NCBI GenBank assembly: GCA_004431415.1
Contig: QPMI01000492.1
Coordinates: forward strand, 1 to 55,474
DNA length: 55,474 nt
From: Cyanophora paradoxa
Lineage: Eukaryota; Glaucocystophyceae; Cyanophorales; Cyanophoraceae
Direction: 5' to 3'
A model generated the notes under the pieces. That model was not told the DNA's origin. It searched no databases and worked only from the letters and a program-made list of their open reading frames with translations. The translations under genes and the position numbers were made by a program. Numbering within the stretch: position 1 is the first letter of the stretch; every line of letters starts with the position of its first letter. This document shows positions 1-8,600 of this stretch, piece after piece.

Positions 1-225
1 GATCCTCCACTAGTACTGGCTCAATATTTATACAAGATAATCTACAAATCAATAATCCTAATATGAAGAATATTAATCAATTTTTTTTTTTTTGGTGAAT
101 TACCGGCCACAGCCTCTAGTCTACTCCAGCACTGTGGGGGCGTGTACAGGCAAGGCATCAATTTATCGACAAACCTGGCGATATATCAATATATATTAAT
201 ATATCAAGTATCGACAGATTTATAT
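1..225. other. AT-rich left edge, no gene seen
   Basis: AT-rich DNA with a T-run near 80-91 and ATATATCAATATATATTAAT around 181-205. No supported coding region. The window starts here, so any further part of the element to the left is not visible. Confidence 0.6.
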
Positions 226-563
226 CGACTGATTTTGTCGACCGATTCTGTCGCAGAATCAGTCGATAAAATTCGACTGATTCGGTCGACCGATTCTGGC
301 GCAGAATCAGTCGATCGACTGATTCTGTCGATCGACTGATTTTGTCGACCGATTCTGGCGCAGAATCAGTCGATAAAATTCGACTGATTCGGTCGACCGA
401 TTCTGGCGCAGAATCAGTCGATCGACTGATTCTGTCGATCGACTGATTTTGTCGACCGATTCTGGCGCAGAATCAGTCGATAAAATTCGACTGATTCGGT
501 CGACCGATTCTGGCGCAAAATCAGTCGATCGACTGATTCTGTCGATCGACTGATTCTGTCGAC
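226..563. repeat. Tandem array of 107-bp palindrome-rich units
   Basis: Three consecutive 107-bp units start at 226, 333 and 440, with a partial fourth at 547-563. Units differ by only a few bases. Each unit is itself built from short inverted repeats: GATTCTG GCG CAGAATC forms a 7-bp stem with a 3-nt loop, and CGACTGATT/AATCAGTCG half-sites recur. The array ends about 50 bp before the first viral-type ORF. It could be an element end, a replication or packaging site, or a protein-binding array; the sequence does not decide. Confidence 0.95.
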
Positions 564-614
564 CAAGTATTGCAATACTCCAAAAGTGCAGATATATCCC
601 AGCTCACCGTTAAA

Positions 615-1859
615 ATGCAGGAGGGCTTCGGGTCGACTTCGCTCGCCCTGAGTCGACTTATGCGCGACCTGAAGCAGATGATAAAGGAGGAGACCAAGGG
701 GCGGAAGCGCGTCTTAATTGCCGTCTACCAGGAGGGCCTCAACAGGATCAATCACATCGAAGCCCTAAGGCGCGAATTCGGCTCGGCCATCCGTCACTCG
801 GGCGTCTCGTCGAACGGAGGGGCGCAGGTGGCCCGCCTGGCGGACGCCAACTCGCGCCTCGAGATTCCCGGTACCTTCCGCATGCAGGATTGGTGGGAGG
901 CCGAGGCCTTCAGGAATTACGGGGCCTTCATAGACAACGGGATCAATTCCCAGAGCCCCAAGGCAAACTGGCTGGTACCCAAGGCCTACGTCGATAAATT
1001 GGTTGACAGGCCTGCAGCCCCTTACACCAAAAAGATCACCAAAGGCATCGAGTACTGGGCGCCCGAGCCAGGCCAGCCCGTCTTTGCATCGCAGAACTAC
1101 GAGTGGCACATGGCGCCGGGGGCGAGCCAGGCCGTCAGCACCGTGGGCGTTGCCGTACCGCAGCTGGCGGCCGTGGCGCATACAGGAGAGTACCAAGATC
1201 TAAAAGGGAGGCCGACGATACCGACAATTCCAGCAACTTGGGCGTGGGATAACATCACGGGGAAGCCGAGCACGTACCCCCATGCAGATCACCAGCACAC
1301 CATCTCTCAAATCAGCGACTGGACGGCCCCCGACTTGTCGAACATCACCGTGGACTGGGAAACTCAAGTTACGGGGAGGCCAACCACCTTCCCCCCCTCG
1401 ACTCACAGTCACAACGTGGACTGGGAAACTCAAGTTACGGGGAAGCCTCTCACCTTCCCCCCCTCTACGCACAGTCACACAGAGTACTCGCTCACCGGCC
1501 ACGGGCACAGAAACGTGAACATGGATGCTTACATTCAACACGGCACTTTCTTTCATACGTACTCTGCGTCCACAACTTTCGATCTCAACACAACATACAT
1601 TGTCACGTTCAATATGAGTTTCTCGGAGGAATACGACGCTGGTGGCGGGTTGGGGGTACCCGCAAACACGCTACCAAACGTAACAGTTACCCCATCCATA
1701 AAACTTGGAGTGGATGTCGACATGACAGTGAATGTCTACGACGTCACCTTCACCGGATTTGTCGTCAGAGTGAGGTTCAGGCCCACGATGACAGAAACGA
1801 TCATCGAATCTAAAAGGCTCACGATCTACTGGATGGCAGCGGGCAAGCTGCGGATGTAA
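615..1859 (+). CDS. Tail-fibre-like receptor-binding protein with HxH repeats
   Basis: Intronless ORF. I take the ATG at 615 (context TTAAAATG); the frame is open further upstream but only with non-ATG starts that abut the repeat array. The N-terminal third is helical and charged. The middle carries phage-fibre-type modules: YQDLKGRPTIP, then ITGKPSTYPHADHQHT, then two near-identical copies of a 66-bp unit (about 1352-1483) each encoding VDWETQVTG followed by a THSH motif, and finally TGHGH. Such G-K/R-P-T and HxH modules are typical of trimeric phage tail fibres, where the histidines can bind metal. The C-terminal ~110 residues look like a beta-rich knob. Likely a host-recognition fibre of a virus. 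The virus group cannot be named from this protein. Confidence 0.75.
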   Translation: MQEGFGSTSLALSRLMRDLKQMIKEETKGRKRVLIAVYQEGLNRINHIEALRREFGSAIRHSGVSSNGGAQVARLADANSRLEIPGTFRMQDWWEAEAFRNYGAFIDNGINSQSPKANWLVPKAYVDKLVDRPAAPYTKKITKGIEYWAPEPGQPVFASQNYEWHMAPGASQAVSTVGVAVPQLAAVAHTGEYQDLKGRPTIPTIPATWAWDNITGKPSTYPHADHQHTISQISDWTAPDLSNITVDWETQVTGRPTTFPPSTHSHNVDWETQVTGKPLTFPPSTHSHTEYSLTGHGHRNVNMDAYIQHGTFFHTYSASTTFDLNTTYIVTFNMSFSEEYDAGGGLGVPANTLPNVTVTPSIKLGVDVDMTVNVYDVTFTGFVVRVRFRPTMTETIIESKRLTIYWMAAGKLRM

Positions 1860-1883
1860 TCGATTTTCTGATGCAATCCAAAA

Positions 1884-2711
1884 ATGTCAGTTGCTGTTCC
1901 TTTGTTCACCTACGCTGCCAGCGTGAATCACAAGGGCGATCACACGATTAAGGAGACCACCCTCGGAAACCAGGCCACCGAGACCCCCTACAACGCCACC
2001 GCCGTCCCCTTCACCGAGGCCGACCTTATCTGCGTCGGCGAGCTGCGCTGCGATAAGATGCGCACACGGGAGGGCGGGTCGGCCGTGCCGGGGCGCGTGA
2101 AGACGCAGAGGCTCACCGTCACGAACGGCTCCTGGGACGGGAGTGGTCACACCACAAACGCCCTGACCTTTAACGGTACTGCCGACGGGGAGGGGAATGC
2201 GGCGCTCTACGTGCAGGGGGGAGGGGCGGACGTGGTGGGCGGGCTGCGGGTCAACGGGGCCGCAACAATTACGGGCTACCTGAAGCACCCAAAGCCGGCT
2301 TTCTGCGTGGGCCTGAAAACAACGTTTGTAACACCAGCGGAAAAGGGGGTCATCAAACCATGGGGGTGGGCGTGGATCAACACGGGAGGCTTCAATACGA
2401 CGGAGGGCACATTCACGGCACCCGTGAGCGGGGTGTACAAATTTACGCTGTCGGCAACCAGTGCTGTCGCAGGGGCCCTTTCCGTCACGCTGCGGAGAAA
2501 CGGATCGGAAGGCGTGGATGGTGCGAAACCCTGGGCGTACACAAGCGAATCCGGCGATAACCGCAACCTTGCATTTACGTTCATGTGCACTCTGGCACAA
2601 GATCAGTACATCGATCTTTACTCCTGGAGTGGTCAGTACCTGGGCGAGGGATTGAGTGTCACACCCAGTGGCTTCACCATATTCACTGGCGAGCTTGTTT
2701 ACATGACGTGA
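1884..2711 (+). CDS. C1q/TNF-like adhesin, viral-type
   Basis: Intronless, 275 codons, starting 24 bp after the previous stop in the context CAAAAATG. The N-terminal half is a beta-rich shaft. The C-terminal ~130 residues have the C1q/TNF pattern: FNTTEGTFTAPVSGVYKF, then a strand-loop series, then a QDQYIDLYS strand and a final FTIFTGELVYM strand. C1q-like domains trimerise and often form the tips of fibres or surface proteins. Placed directly behind the fibre gene on the same strand, it is probably a second receptor-binding or decoration protein of the same particle. Family assignment is by pattern only. Confidence 0.7.
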   Translation: MSVAVPLFTYAASVNHKGDHTIKETTLGNQATETPYNATAVPFTEADLICVGELRCDKMRTREGGSAVPGRVKTQRLTVTNGSWDGSGHTTNALTFNGTADGEGNAALYVQGGGADVVGGLRVNGAATITGYLKHPKPAFCVGLKTTFVTPAEKGVIKPWGWAWINTGGFNTTEGTFTAPVSGVYKFTLSATSAVAGALSVTLRRNGSEGVDGAKPWAYTSESGDNRNLAFTFMCTLAQDQYIDLYSWSGQYLGEGLSVTPSGFTIFTGELVYMT

Positions 2712-2729
2712 GTCTTGGTGTAGAACGAC

Positions 2730-4763
2730 TCAGAGGCCGTACTTGGCCTTAAGGTGCGTCATCAGGCTGCTGATGTCGCCCGCGGAGCCGGAGCGCCCGA
2801 CAATGATGATCTCAGCGACAAAGGCGTTGAGGTACCCGCCCCAGACACCAATGTTCCTCCCAATGAAGCCGGATGTGCGGGCCTGTGCAAGGGGCAGCCG
2901 GTAGAGGGTCCCGTACCTCCACGCGCCCGGGATCGCGGTAGCGCCCCCGCCCTGCAGCGAAGACCAGAACGTACGCGACGTGTCCGTGAACTGGCATATG
3001 AAGACGCTGTAGGAGGATGTCGATGTCGTCTGGGGCGTGGTCGTGTACGCACTGTACGTCGTGGAATTCGGGCTGACGCCTGTGACGATCCGACCCGGGT
3101 CGTTCAGGTCGTGCATCGCGTAAATGATGCCGGATACGTCCGATACCACGCCAATGTTCCAGTAGTTCGTGTGATCTACGCTGCTTATGGCCTTCACTAC
3201 CAACGCGACCAGGAACCCATTCGGGTAAGCAACGTTGTTGAACCGCGACAGGTGCGCCGAAAAGTCTAGCCACTGGCTGGAAGCCGACGTGAAGCGCAGC
3301 GCCGGCTTGCCGTTGCTGGCGTTCGCGACGAAGGTAGGGCGGTTTGCCGGCGTCGACTGCGTTGCGGACTCTGCGGTGTTCGCGAGGTTCTGCCAGCTGC
3401 TGACCGCTGCGCCGTCTGCAAGCGAGAGGGACGAGGCGTCGAAGTGCTGCACCAGATCTGTACCGAACTGAGCGGCAACGGAGAAGAGGGTGACGCTGCT
3501 GCTTCCCGAGGAGGGGCCCTCCTCGCCCACCTGGTTGACGCCCTTGACGGTGTAAGTGTACGTGGCCCCGTAGACGGCCGTCGCGTCCGAGTAGGGGCTG
3601 GCGCTGGCGTTCGCGAGGAAGGCGCCGCCCCTGTAGATGTTGTAGGAGACGGTGACGCCCGTCGCCGGCGCGGACCACGCGAGCACCACGGGCAGCAGCT
3701 GGGGCGCCCCTTCCGTCGGGGTCGCGGTGAGCCCCGCGGGCGCCGCCGGGTCCGTGGTGACGTAGACGGCCACGCTTGTGAGCCCCTCCCCGCCCAAGTT
3801 CGTCGCGGAGATCTGGTACTCGTACCCCGTACCCCAGACCGTGGTCGCGTCGCTGTAGGAGTTGGTTGCGGAGTCTGTAAGGTAGGCCCCATCCCTGTAG
3901 ATCTTGTACCCCGTCGCCCCCGTGGGCGCCGTCCACGCTAAGCTGACGGGCTGCTGCTGATCGTCGGGTGCAGTCGCCGTCACGTTCGTGGGTGCCGCCG
4001 GCTTCGTCCAAACAATGAGGGGATCGGACTTTTCGTATTCGACCCCGCCCACGATGCCAGCCACCTGGTAGGAGTACTCCGTGCCCCATGCAAGGGCAGT
4101 GCTATCATCGATGTACGAGGTAGACAGGGCACTGCTTGCAAATCCGATTGGCGTGCCGTTCCTGTAAATTCGAATCGAGTCCACACCCTCCATCGCGACC
4201 CAGTCGATTGTGATGACGATGGTGGGTTTCGGGAAGCCCGCAGACGCGGGGCCGCCCCCTGCGATAAAATCGCCGTAGGTCTGGGCCGTGGCAGTCGTGA
4301 GGGTGGTGTAGGCTTCGATCTGCGGGCTGAAGCCGCCTATGCCTTGGAAGAGAATGTAATTGCTCATGGCACCCTCGTGGGTGTAGAGAAGCGACTGTGC
4401 GTAGGTTGTGGGCGGGGCTTTGCCATCGGAGCCCGTGCTGCTGCTGCCTTGTTCGCGAACTGCCGCCACTCGATAAAGTCGCTGGGCCCCCAAACTAAAG
4501 GGCGAGTCCGTGTAGGTGACAGTTGGTGCGTTCACCGTGGCCACGAGATCCCAGGGGCCGTTGATGCTGGTAGCCCTGTACACCTTGTACTTGACGGCAT
4601 TGGTGACGGCGACCCAGTTCAGTTGAAATCCGTAGGTGCCGCCCCCGTTATTGAGCACGGAGCCCGATCGCACCTGGGGCCTGCCCACAGTCAGCGAAAT
4701 TGGCTCCACGCCGTACTGCGGGGCCTGCACCACCTGCTTCTTCACGAATACGAAGCGGGGCAT
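2730..4763 (-). CDS. Four FN3 repeats plus LamG-like domain surface protein
   Basis: Intronless, 677 codons, minus strand, ATG context GGAAAATG. Residues ~20-420 hold about four fibronectin type III-like repeats with the recurrent pattern YKVYR / YKIYRDG / YNIYRGG followed by YSDAT and YTYTVKGVN or YEYQISATN. The C-terminal ~240 residues begin VQHFDASSLSLADGAAV and continue with a GKPALRF strand, typical of LamG-like (concanavalin-A fold) carbohydrate-binding domains in bacterial and viral surface proteins. No signal peptide or membrane segment is evident, which suits a virion protein better than a secreted host protein. It shares a 39-bp divergent gap with the next gene. Confidence 0.75.
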   Translation of the reverse strand: MPRFVFVKKQVVQAPQYGVEPISLTVGRPQVRSGSVLNNGGGTYGFQLNWVAVTNAVKYKVYRATSINGPWDLVATVNAPTVTYTDSPFSLGAQRLYRVAAVREQGSSSTGSDGKAPPTTYAQSLLYTHEGAMSNYILFQGIGGFSPQIEAYTTLTTATAQTYGDFIAGGGPASAGFPKPTIVITIDWVAMEGVDSIRIYRNGTPIGFASSALSTSYIDDSTALAWGTEYSYQVAGIVGGVEYEKSDPLIVWTKPAAPTNVTATAPDDQQQPVSLAWTAPTGATGYKIYRDGAYLTDSATNSYSDATTVWGTGYEYQISATNLGGEGLTSVAVYVTTDPAAPAGLTATPTEGAPQLLPVVLAWSAPATGVTVSYNIYRGGAFLANASASPYSDATAVYGATYTYTVKGVNQVGEEGPSSGSSSVTLFSVAAQFGTDLVQHFDASSLSLADGAAVSSWQNLANTAESATQSTPANRPTFVANASNGKPALRFTSASSQWLDFSAHLSRFNNVAYPNGFLVALVVKAISSVDHTNYWNIGVVSDVSGIIYAMHDLNDPGRIVTGVSPNSTTYSAYTTTPQTTSTSSYSVFICQFTDTSRTFWSSLQGGGATAIPGAWRYGTLYRLPLAQARTSGFIGRNIGVWGGYLNAFVAEIIIVGRSGSAGDISSLMTHLKAKYGL

Positions 4764-4802
4764 TTTCCTCTACGATCCGAAAAAATATCTGCCCCGGGGT
4801 AA

Positions 4803-5483
4803 ATGACTTCCAACTGGTACCAGACCCTCAGCGGCTCACTTGACGTTGGCAACAACACCAAGGATTTCGCGCGCATCTCCTCTGGCAGCTACGTCGACGT
4901 CTTCCTGCAGAATCCCGTCGTGATTCAGGCCGTTCAGAACGCCTACGCCACGCCCAAGATTTACTCCTACCAGCTCTTCTTCGACCCTCTGAGCCTCAGC
5001 GCAGAGGTAATCGAGCTGCTGCACGAATCAGGACTCGTGAAAAAGGTGGCGCCTGCCACGGCCACAGCCAACGTCCTGCGCTGTCTCGAGGTAAAGTTCA
5101 GGGAGACGGGGTACGGCCCCACCGTAAACCAGTACACCAGTACCGATCTGCCGGGTACGGGTGCATACACGGCGCGGGGTACGCTCAAGGGCGACGTGCT
5201 CTTCACAAAATTCAACCCGAGTCCCGTGACCCTGGGGGCCCTCTACACTGGCGGCAATCCGCGCGCTTCCGGGTTACCCCGCTTCCCCTTCACCTTCTTC
5301 AGGTTTCAGGTCTTCCCCCTCTCCTACGCCGCCGACCAGCCCCACTTCAGCACGGGCGCGAGCCTCTGCGCTGAGCTGCGCGAGTGCTCGATTTCCTACA
5401 GGCACACCACCGGCTCCGACGCCGTGCAGCCCGCGGCCCGCATCTCGGGCATCGGCAACGACATCGCCCTCTTCTACGGATAA
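4803..5483 (+). CDS. Viral-type structural protein, paralogue 1
   Basis: Intronless, 226 codons, ATG context GTAAATG. I do not recognise the family. It is clearly related to the next gene: both have a beta-strand start, an NPV(V/M) element, a Y(Q/V)(L/Y)FD strand, a short helix ending SGL(V/L)KK(V/I)P-like, and (V/I)L(R)CLEVKF / VLELKF. Late in both is LLFTKFTF / LFTKFNP and an L(C/M)AEL strand. Composition is beta-rich with no signal peptide or membrane segment. As neighbours of fibre-type genes they are best guessed to be minor virion proteins. Confidence 0.65.
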   Translation: MTSNWYQTLSGSLDVGNNTKDFARISSGSYVDVFLQNPVVIQAVQNAYATPKIYSYQLFFDPLSLSAEVIELLHESGLVKKVAPATATANVLRCLEVKFRETGYGPTVNQYTSTDLPGTGAYTARGTLKGDVLFTKFNPSPVTLGALYTGGNPRASGLPRFPFTFFRFQVFPLSYAADQPHFSTGASLCAELRECSISYRHTTGSDAVQPAARISGIGNDIALFYG

Positions 5484-5506
5484 TCTTTCTCATTCGAGAT
5501 CGCAAA

Positions 5507-6289
5507 ATGCCGACCACCTCGGCCACCATCGTGAAGACTGTGCTGCCTACCCCCGATTTCTACGGCGACACCGCAGCGGCCAACGCTGGGACGGATTCCG
5601 TGGTCTGGGACGGCAATTACGCCTCCATGCTGACCGTGAAAATCCAGAATCCCGTCATGCTGCGCGTCACATCCAACGATTTCGAGAATCCCGCCTCCTG
5701 CTCCGTGTACGTGTACTTTGACACCGACTCGGGCGTGAGCGCGGACGAGGCGGAGGCCCTCTGGCTCTCGGGCCTGTTAAAAAAGATAGAGCCCTCCGTG
5801 CCAGATCGGGCCGCGATTCGCGTGCTCGAGCTCAAGTTCACTGCCAACACCGCCCTCACCCGCACCTTCAACGGCGGCACCAAGACCCACATAGACGGCG
5901 CCCCCATCAGCAGCGCACACAAGACGACCCAGGCCGTCCCCTTTGAGATGTACAACCTCTGGAAGATGACCGCAAAGGAGATGATGACGAATGCCACCAC
6001 GGGCGGAGTCTCGGGTACCTCGTTTTCCTACGATTCCTCGAATCCCCGTACCCAGGTCTGGCCCCGGCTCCTCTTCACGAAATTCACTTTCAAATTGTAC
6101 AACAACATTGCGGGTATGCCTACCTCTGGAATGGTCGTGGGTTCTACCCTCATGGCCGAGCTGATCGAGGCGGAGGCTGACTACACGACTGCCACCACCA
6201 ACCCTGCCAACGGCACCGCTACGAACTACGTGGCCTGGAGCACGATTGACCGCGAGTACGACACTAAGATTCACACCACTAGCGTCTAG
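5507..6289 (+). CDS. Viral-type structural protein, paralogue 2
   Basis: Intronless, 260 codons from the ATG at 5507 (context GCAAAATG), 23 bp after the stop of its paralogue. An open extension upstream overlaps the previous gene and has no good start, so I reject it. Residues ~45-110 align with the first paralogue through NPVM, VYVYFD, SGLLKKIEP and VLELKF; an insertion of about 40 residues follows, then RLLFTKFTF and LMAELIEAE. No known family recognised. The head-to-tail pair suggests a duplicated virion component, possibly forming a hetero-oligomer. Confidence 0.65.
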   Translation: MPTTSATIVKTVLPTPDFYGDTAAANAGTDSVVWDGNYASMLTVKIQNPVMLRVTSNDFENPASCSVYVYFDTDSGVSADEAEALWLSGLLKKIEPSVPDRAAIRVLELKFTANTALTRTFNGGTKTHIDGAPISSAHKTTQAVPFEMYNLWKMTAKEMMTNATTGGVSGTSFSYDSSNPRTQVWPRLLFTKFTFKLYNNIAGMPTSGMVVGSTLMAELIEAEADYTTATTNPANGTATNYVAWSTIDREYDTKIHTTSV

Positions 6290-6644
6290 ACTGGCTAAGC
6301 TGCACTAGCACCTGTGCCGCCTCCATCATCTCCCGAATCTCCTCGCTCTTCTCCTGTAAATTGGCGTACCCCCTCCTCTTCTTGCGAATCTCCGACATTG
6401 ATGCCCAGCGCAGGTTCTCCCTCCTGTAGTCCAGCGGGTTGCCGTTGATGTGTTCCACGTAGCGTCCACGTGGCGACTTCCCGAGGATCAGTTGGGAGAG
6501 GTAGTGCTTGCGCCCTCCGAACGTCTTGCTCACCCTGTCCCTGTCCACTCTCCAGGGAAACTCCAAGGCACTCGGGGGTACGTCCGAGTTGACCAGGACG
6601 TTGTAGGCGACGTCTTGCGAGTCGGTGCACTGGAGCAGGGCCAT
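6279..6644 (-). CDS. Small HNH endonuclease
   Basis: Intronless, 121 codons, minus strand, ATG context GCAAAATG. Its 3' end overlaps the tail of the preceding plus-strand gene by about 11 bp. The centre has the HNH_3-type signature VEHINGNPLDYRRENLRW, with the H-N-N residues of the beta-beta-alpha-metal fold. The rest is basic and helical. Free-standing HNH genes of this kind are common in phages and large viruses as homing or nicking enzymes. A heptamer repeat array begins 25 bp upstream of the start codon. Catalytic residues appear intact. Confidence 0.8.
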   Translation of the reverse strand: MALLQCTDSQDVAYNVLVNSDVPPSALEFPWRVDRDRVSKTFGGRKHYLSQLILGKSPRGRYVEHINGNPLDYRRENLRWASMSEIRKKRRGYANLQEKSEEIREMMEAAQVLVQLSQSRR

Positions 6645-6668
6645 TTTGCCCTAGGTTCAGAAAAACCT

Positions 6669-6738
6669 GGGACTTGGGACTTGGGACTTGGGACTTGGGA
6701 CTTGGGACTTGGGACTTGGGACTTGGGACTTGGGACTT
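6669..6738. repeat. Heptamer array GGGACTT x10
   Basis: Ten perfect 7-bp units followed by GGGAAGAGTTGAAA. On the minus strand this reads CAACTCTTCCC then AAGTCCC repeats, the same junction seen in the arrays at 7073, 9151 and 9579. It lies just upstream of the HNH gene start. The seven-base period differs from plant-type telomere repeats (TTTAGGG). Confidence 0.95.
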
Positions 6739-6744
6739 GGGAAG

Positions 6745-7184
6745 AGTTGAAACCCAGGTCCCGGCCCAGACTTTCTCCAGGATCAGAAATTTGTCAGACA
6801 AGTCAGGTGAGTTTTTCTATCGACTTTTTTACTCCTACCACCCCTCATACTCTTTTTTACTCGTAGTCTTTTTTACTCGTATCCCATCTCATACCCTCCT
6901 TCTCTCGACATCTCGCACGAAAACTCCTACCCCCCTTCGTCTGGAATGTCACCAGAAACGTCGTATGCAGATTTCCGTACCCCTGTCTAAGTCTGCCCGG
7001 TGGTTAGGGACTTGGTGCAGCAAACTCTCAGATCCAGAGAAATTCTGGGCCCAGACCCTGAGTCTAACTCTTCCCAAGTCCCAAGTCCCAAGTCCCAAGT
7101 CCCAAGTCCCAGGATCGCGCCAAGTCATAACTGAATAGTCGGCCAATTTTTACAAGTATGTACAATGGAATGACGCAATACTAT
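6745..7184. other. Intergenic region with second heptamer array
   Basis: No convincing gene. Pyrimidine-rich DNA with CTCATAC and TTTTTACTC repeats around 6820-6890. A related sequence, CCAGACCCTGAGTCTAACTC, precedes the CCCAAGT array at 7073. Short ORFs here either run through the heptamers or lack any recognisable feature. Confidence 0.5.
7073..7107. repeat. Heptamer array CCCAAGT x5
   Basis: Five perfect 7-bp units after TCTAACTCTT, then CCCAGG. It is in the opposite orientation to the array at 6669 and shares the same AACTCTT junction. Confidence 0.95.
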
Positions 7185-8255
7185 TTACATCATCTCGAGA
7201 TCAGAGTCATCGTCATCGGAAACCAACTCAATGAGGCCCTCGGGCGCCGACTTAAGGGGAATGCGGGGAAGGGCCTGCGCTGCCTGCACCAAGTCCTGCC
7301 GCTCCTGCTCGCGCTGCGCCGCCAAGGCCGCTGCCGCCTCTGCCTCGCGCTGCCGCTGAGCCTCGATGCGCGCCTTGAGCTCGGCTGCCTCCTTCTGCTT
7401 GCGCTCGGCGACGCGGGCCTTGTGCATCTCGCGCTGCTTGATCCGCTCGTGGCGCCGCTTGCGCTCCAACTCCTTGCGAAGCTCGTTGCAGAGGACGCGC
7501 TTCTCAATGGTCTTGACGTGCTGAGTCAGGCGCTCGCTGTAGTGTGACGTCACGCGAGAACGGGCAATGCCAGCGCCGAGCTTCAAGTCCTTCTCGTGTG
7601 CCTTGGCGGGGTCCTTGACGCGCTCGGAGTTGTCGGTGAATGACGTGGTCTCCATGAACTTCTTCTTGACGATTGACTTGGTCTTGATAATGCGGCGCTT
7701 GCGAGTCGGGTTGTCGTTGTCGCCTTCAGAGTCAGAAGACGACTCAGAGTCGTATGGAATCGGCACGTCAAAGTCGATGAAGTCGTTGATGTCAGACTCG
7801 GCGTCAGAGGCCTCGGACTTGGCGTCGTCGACGGGCTCGGGGGCGGGCTCGGCGACGGGCTGAGGGGCAGATGACGACGATGACGGAGGGGGGTAATTCG
7901 TGAAGACTTGAGGGGGATAGGCCCAGGCGAGCGTCTCGGCGGCAGACTCGGCGAAAAGCTTGGGGTCGCCCCAGCCAGTGGGAGTCTTGACCCAGCCGGG
8001 GACGGGGGGCACGTCGACGGGGGGCTCGGGCTTGGGTTGCTTGGCCTTGGATTTCTTGGCCTTGGACGTGAAGGCGGACTTGGGGAGAAGTTGCACTTCG
8101 GGGCCAGTGGCGCGTAAGATGGCATAATTGTAGATGTACCCCAGAGCGTCGGCGCGCTGCTCCATCTCAGGGGTAGCCCCTTGAGTGCCACCGGAGTTAG
8201 CCCACGTTGCTTGGACAAAGGCGAAGTCCTCAACAAGCTCAGAAGGAATCGACAT
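7185..8255 (-). CDS. Acidic/basic coiled-coil protein, unknown function
   Basis: Intronless, about 356 codons from the ATG at 8255. The frame is open 40 codons further, but the ATG follows CCCTTTGCGCAG, which resembles a 3' splice site, so a 5' leader exon is possible. The first ~75 residues look globular. A Pro/Ser-rich linker and an acidic tract (DSESSSDSEGDND) follow, then a basic patch TRKRRIIKTK. A long Arg/Glu/Ala-rich coiled coil (roughly residues 245-330) leads to an acidic end, VSDDDDSDLEMM. The charge pattern suggests a nucleic-acid or nuclear factor. I cannot tell whether it is viral or host; lack of introns and position favour the viral block. Confidence 0.6.
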   Translation of the reverse strand: MSIPSELVEDFAFVQATWANSGGTQGATPEMEQRADALGYIYNYAILRATGPEVQLLPKSAFTSKAKKSKAKQPKPEPPVDVPPVPGWVKTPTGWGDPKLFAESAAETLAWAYPPQVFTNYPPPSSSSSAPQPVAEPAPEPVDDAKSEASDAESDINDFIDFDVPIPYDSESSSDSEGDNDNPTRKRRIIKTKSIVKKKFMETTSFTDNSERVKDPAKAHEKDLKLGAGIARSRVTSHYSERLTQHVKTIEKRVLCNELRKELERKRRHERIKQREMHKARVAERKQKEAAELKARIEAQRQREAEAAAALAAQREQERQDLVQAAQALPRIPLKSAPEGLIELVSDDDDSDLEMM

Positions 8256-8600
8256 CTGCGCAAAGGGAAAAGAGATCAGCAAAGGCAAAACGTGAGGTGA
8301 CTGTGAGGGCGGACTTGCACGGATTCGGAGAGGCGGAGTTTGCTTGGGCTGAGAGAGGCGGCGAACCCGTTTCAAGAGTGAGCCAAAATGGCGGCGGACC
8401 GCGGTTTTGTTGCCGATTTTTTTTGCGGTCTAGTTGGCAACAGAAACGTTGCGAACTGGCCCGGAAAAAAGTTGGGCCGAAGGTAAAAAAGTTGGGCCGA
8501 AGCCCCCCTACCCCGCTGAGCCGGCCTGACGGAAATCGCCCGAGTGCGTCCGCCGAAGGTCGAGTCTCGGATGGGGGGTACACCCTCAGGGGGCCCCCTC
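8256..8600. other. Intergenic, short direct repeat
   Basis: No supported gene. AAAAAGTTGGGCCGAAG occurs twice in tandem (about 8466-8502). On the minus strand this region is the 5' flank of the coiled-coil gene and could be its promoter or leader. Confidence 0.5.

Noticed and set aside
226-563. CRISPR array
   Set aside because: Units are continuous 107-bp repeats with no unique spacers and no cas genes.
570-614. Extended start of the fibre gene at 570
   Set aside because: The first codon there is TTG; the ATG at 615 has the A-rich context of the other viral-type genes.
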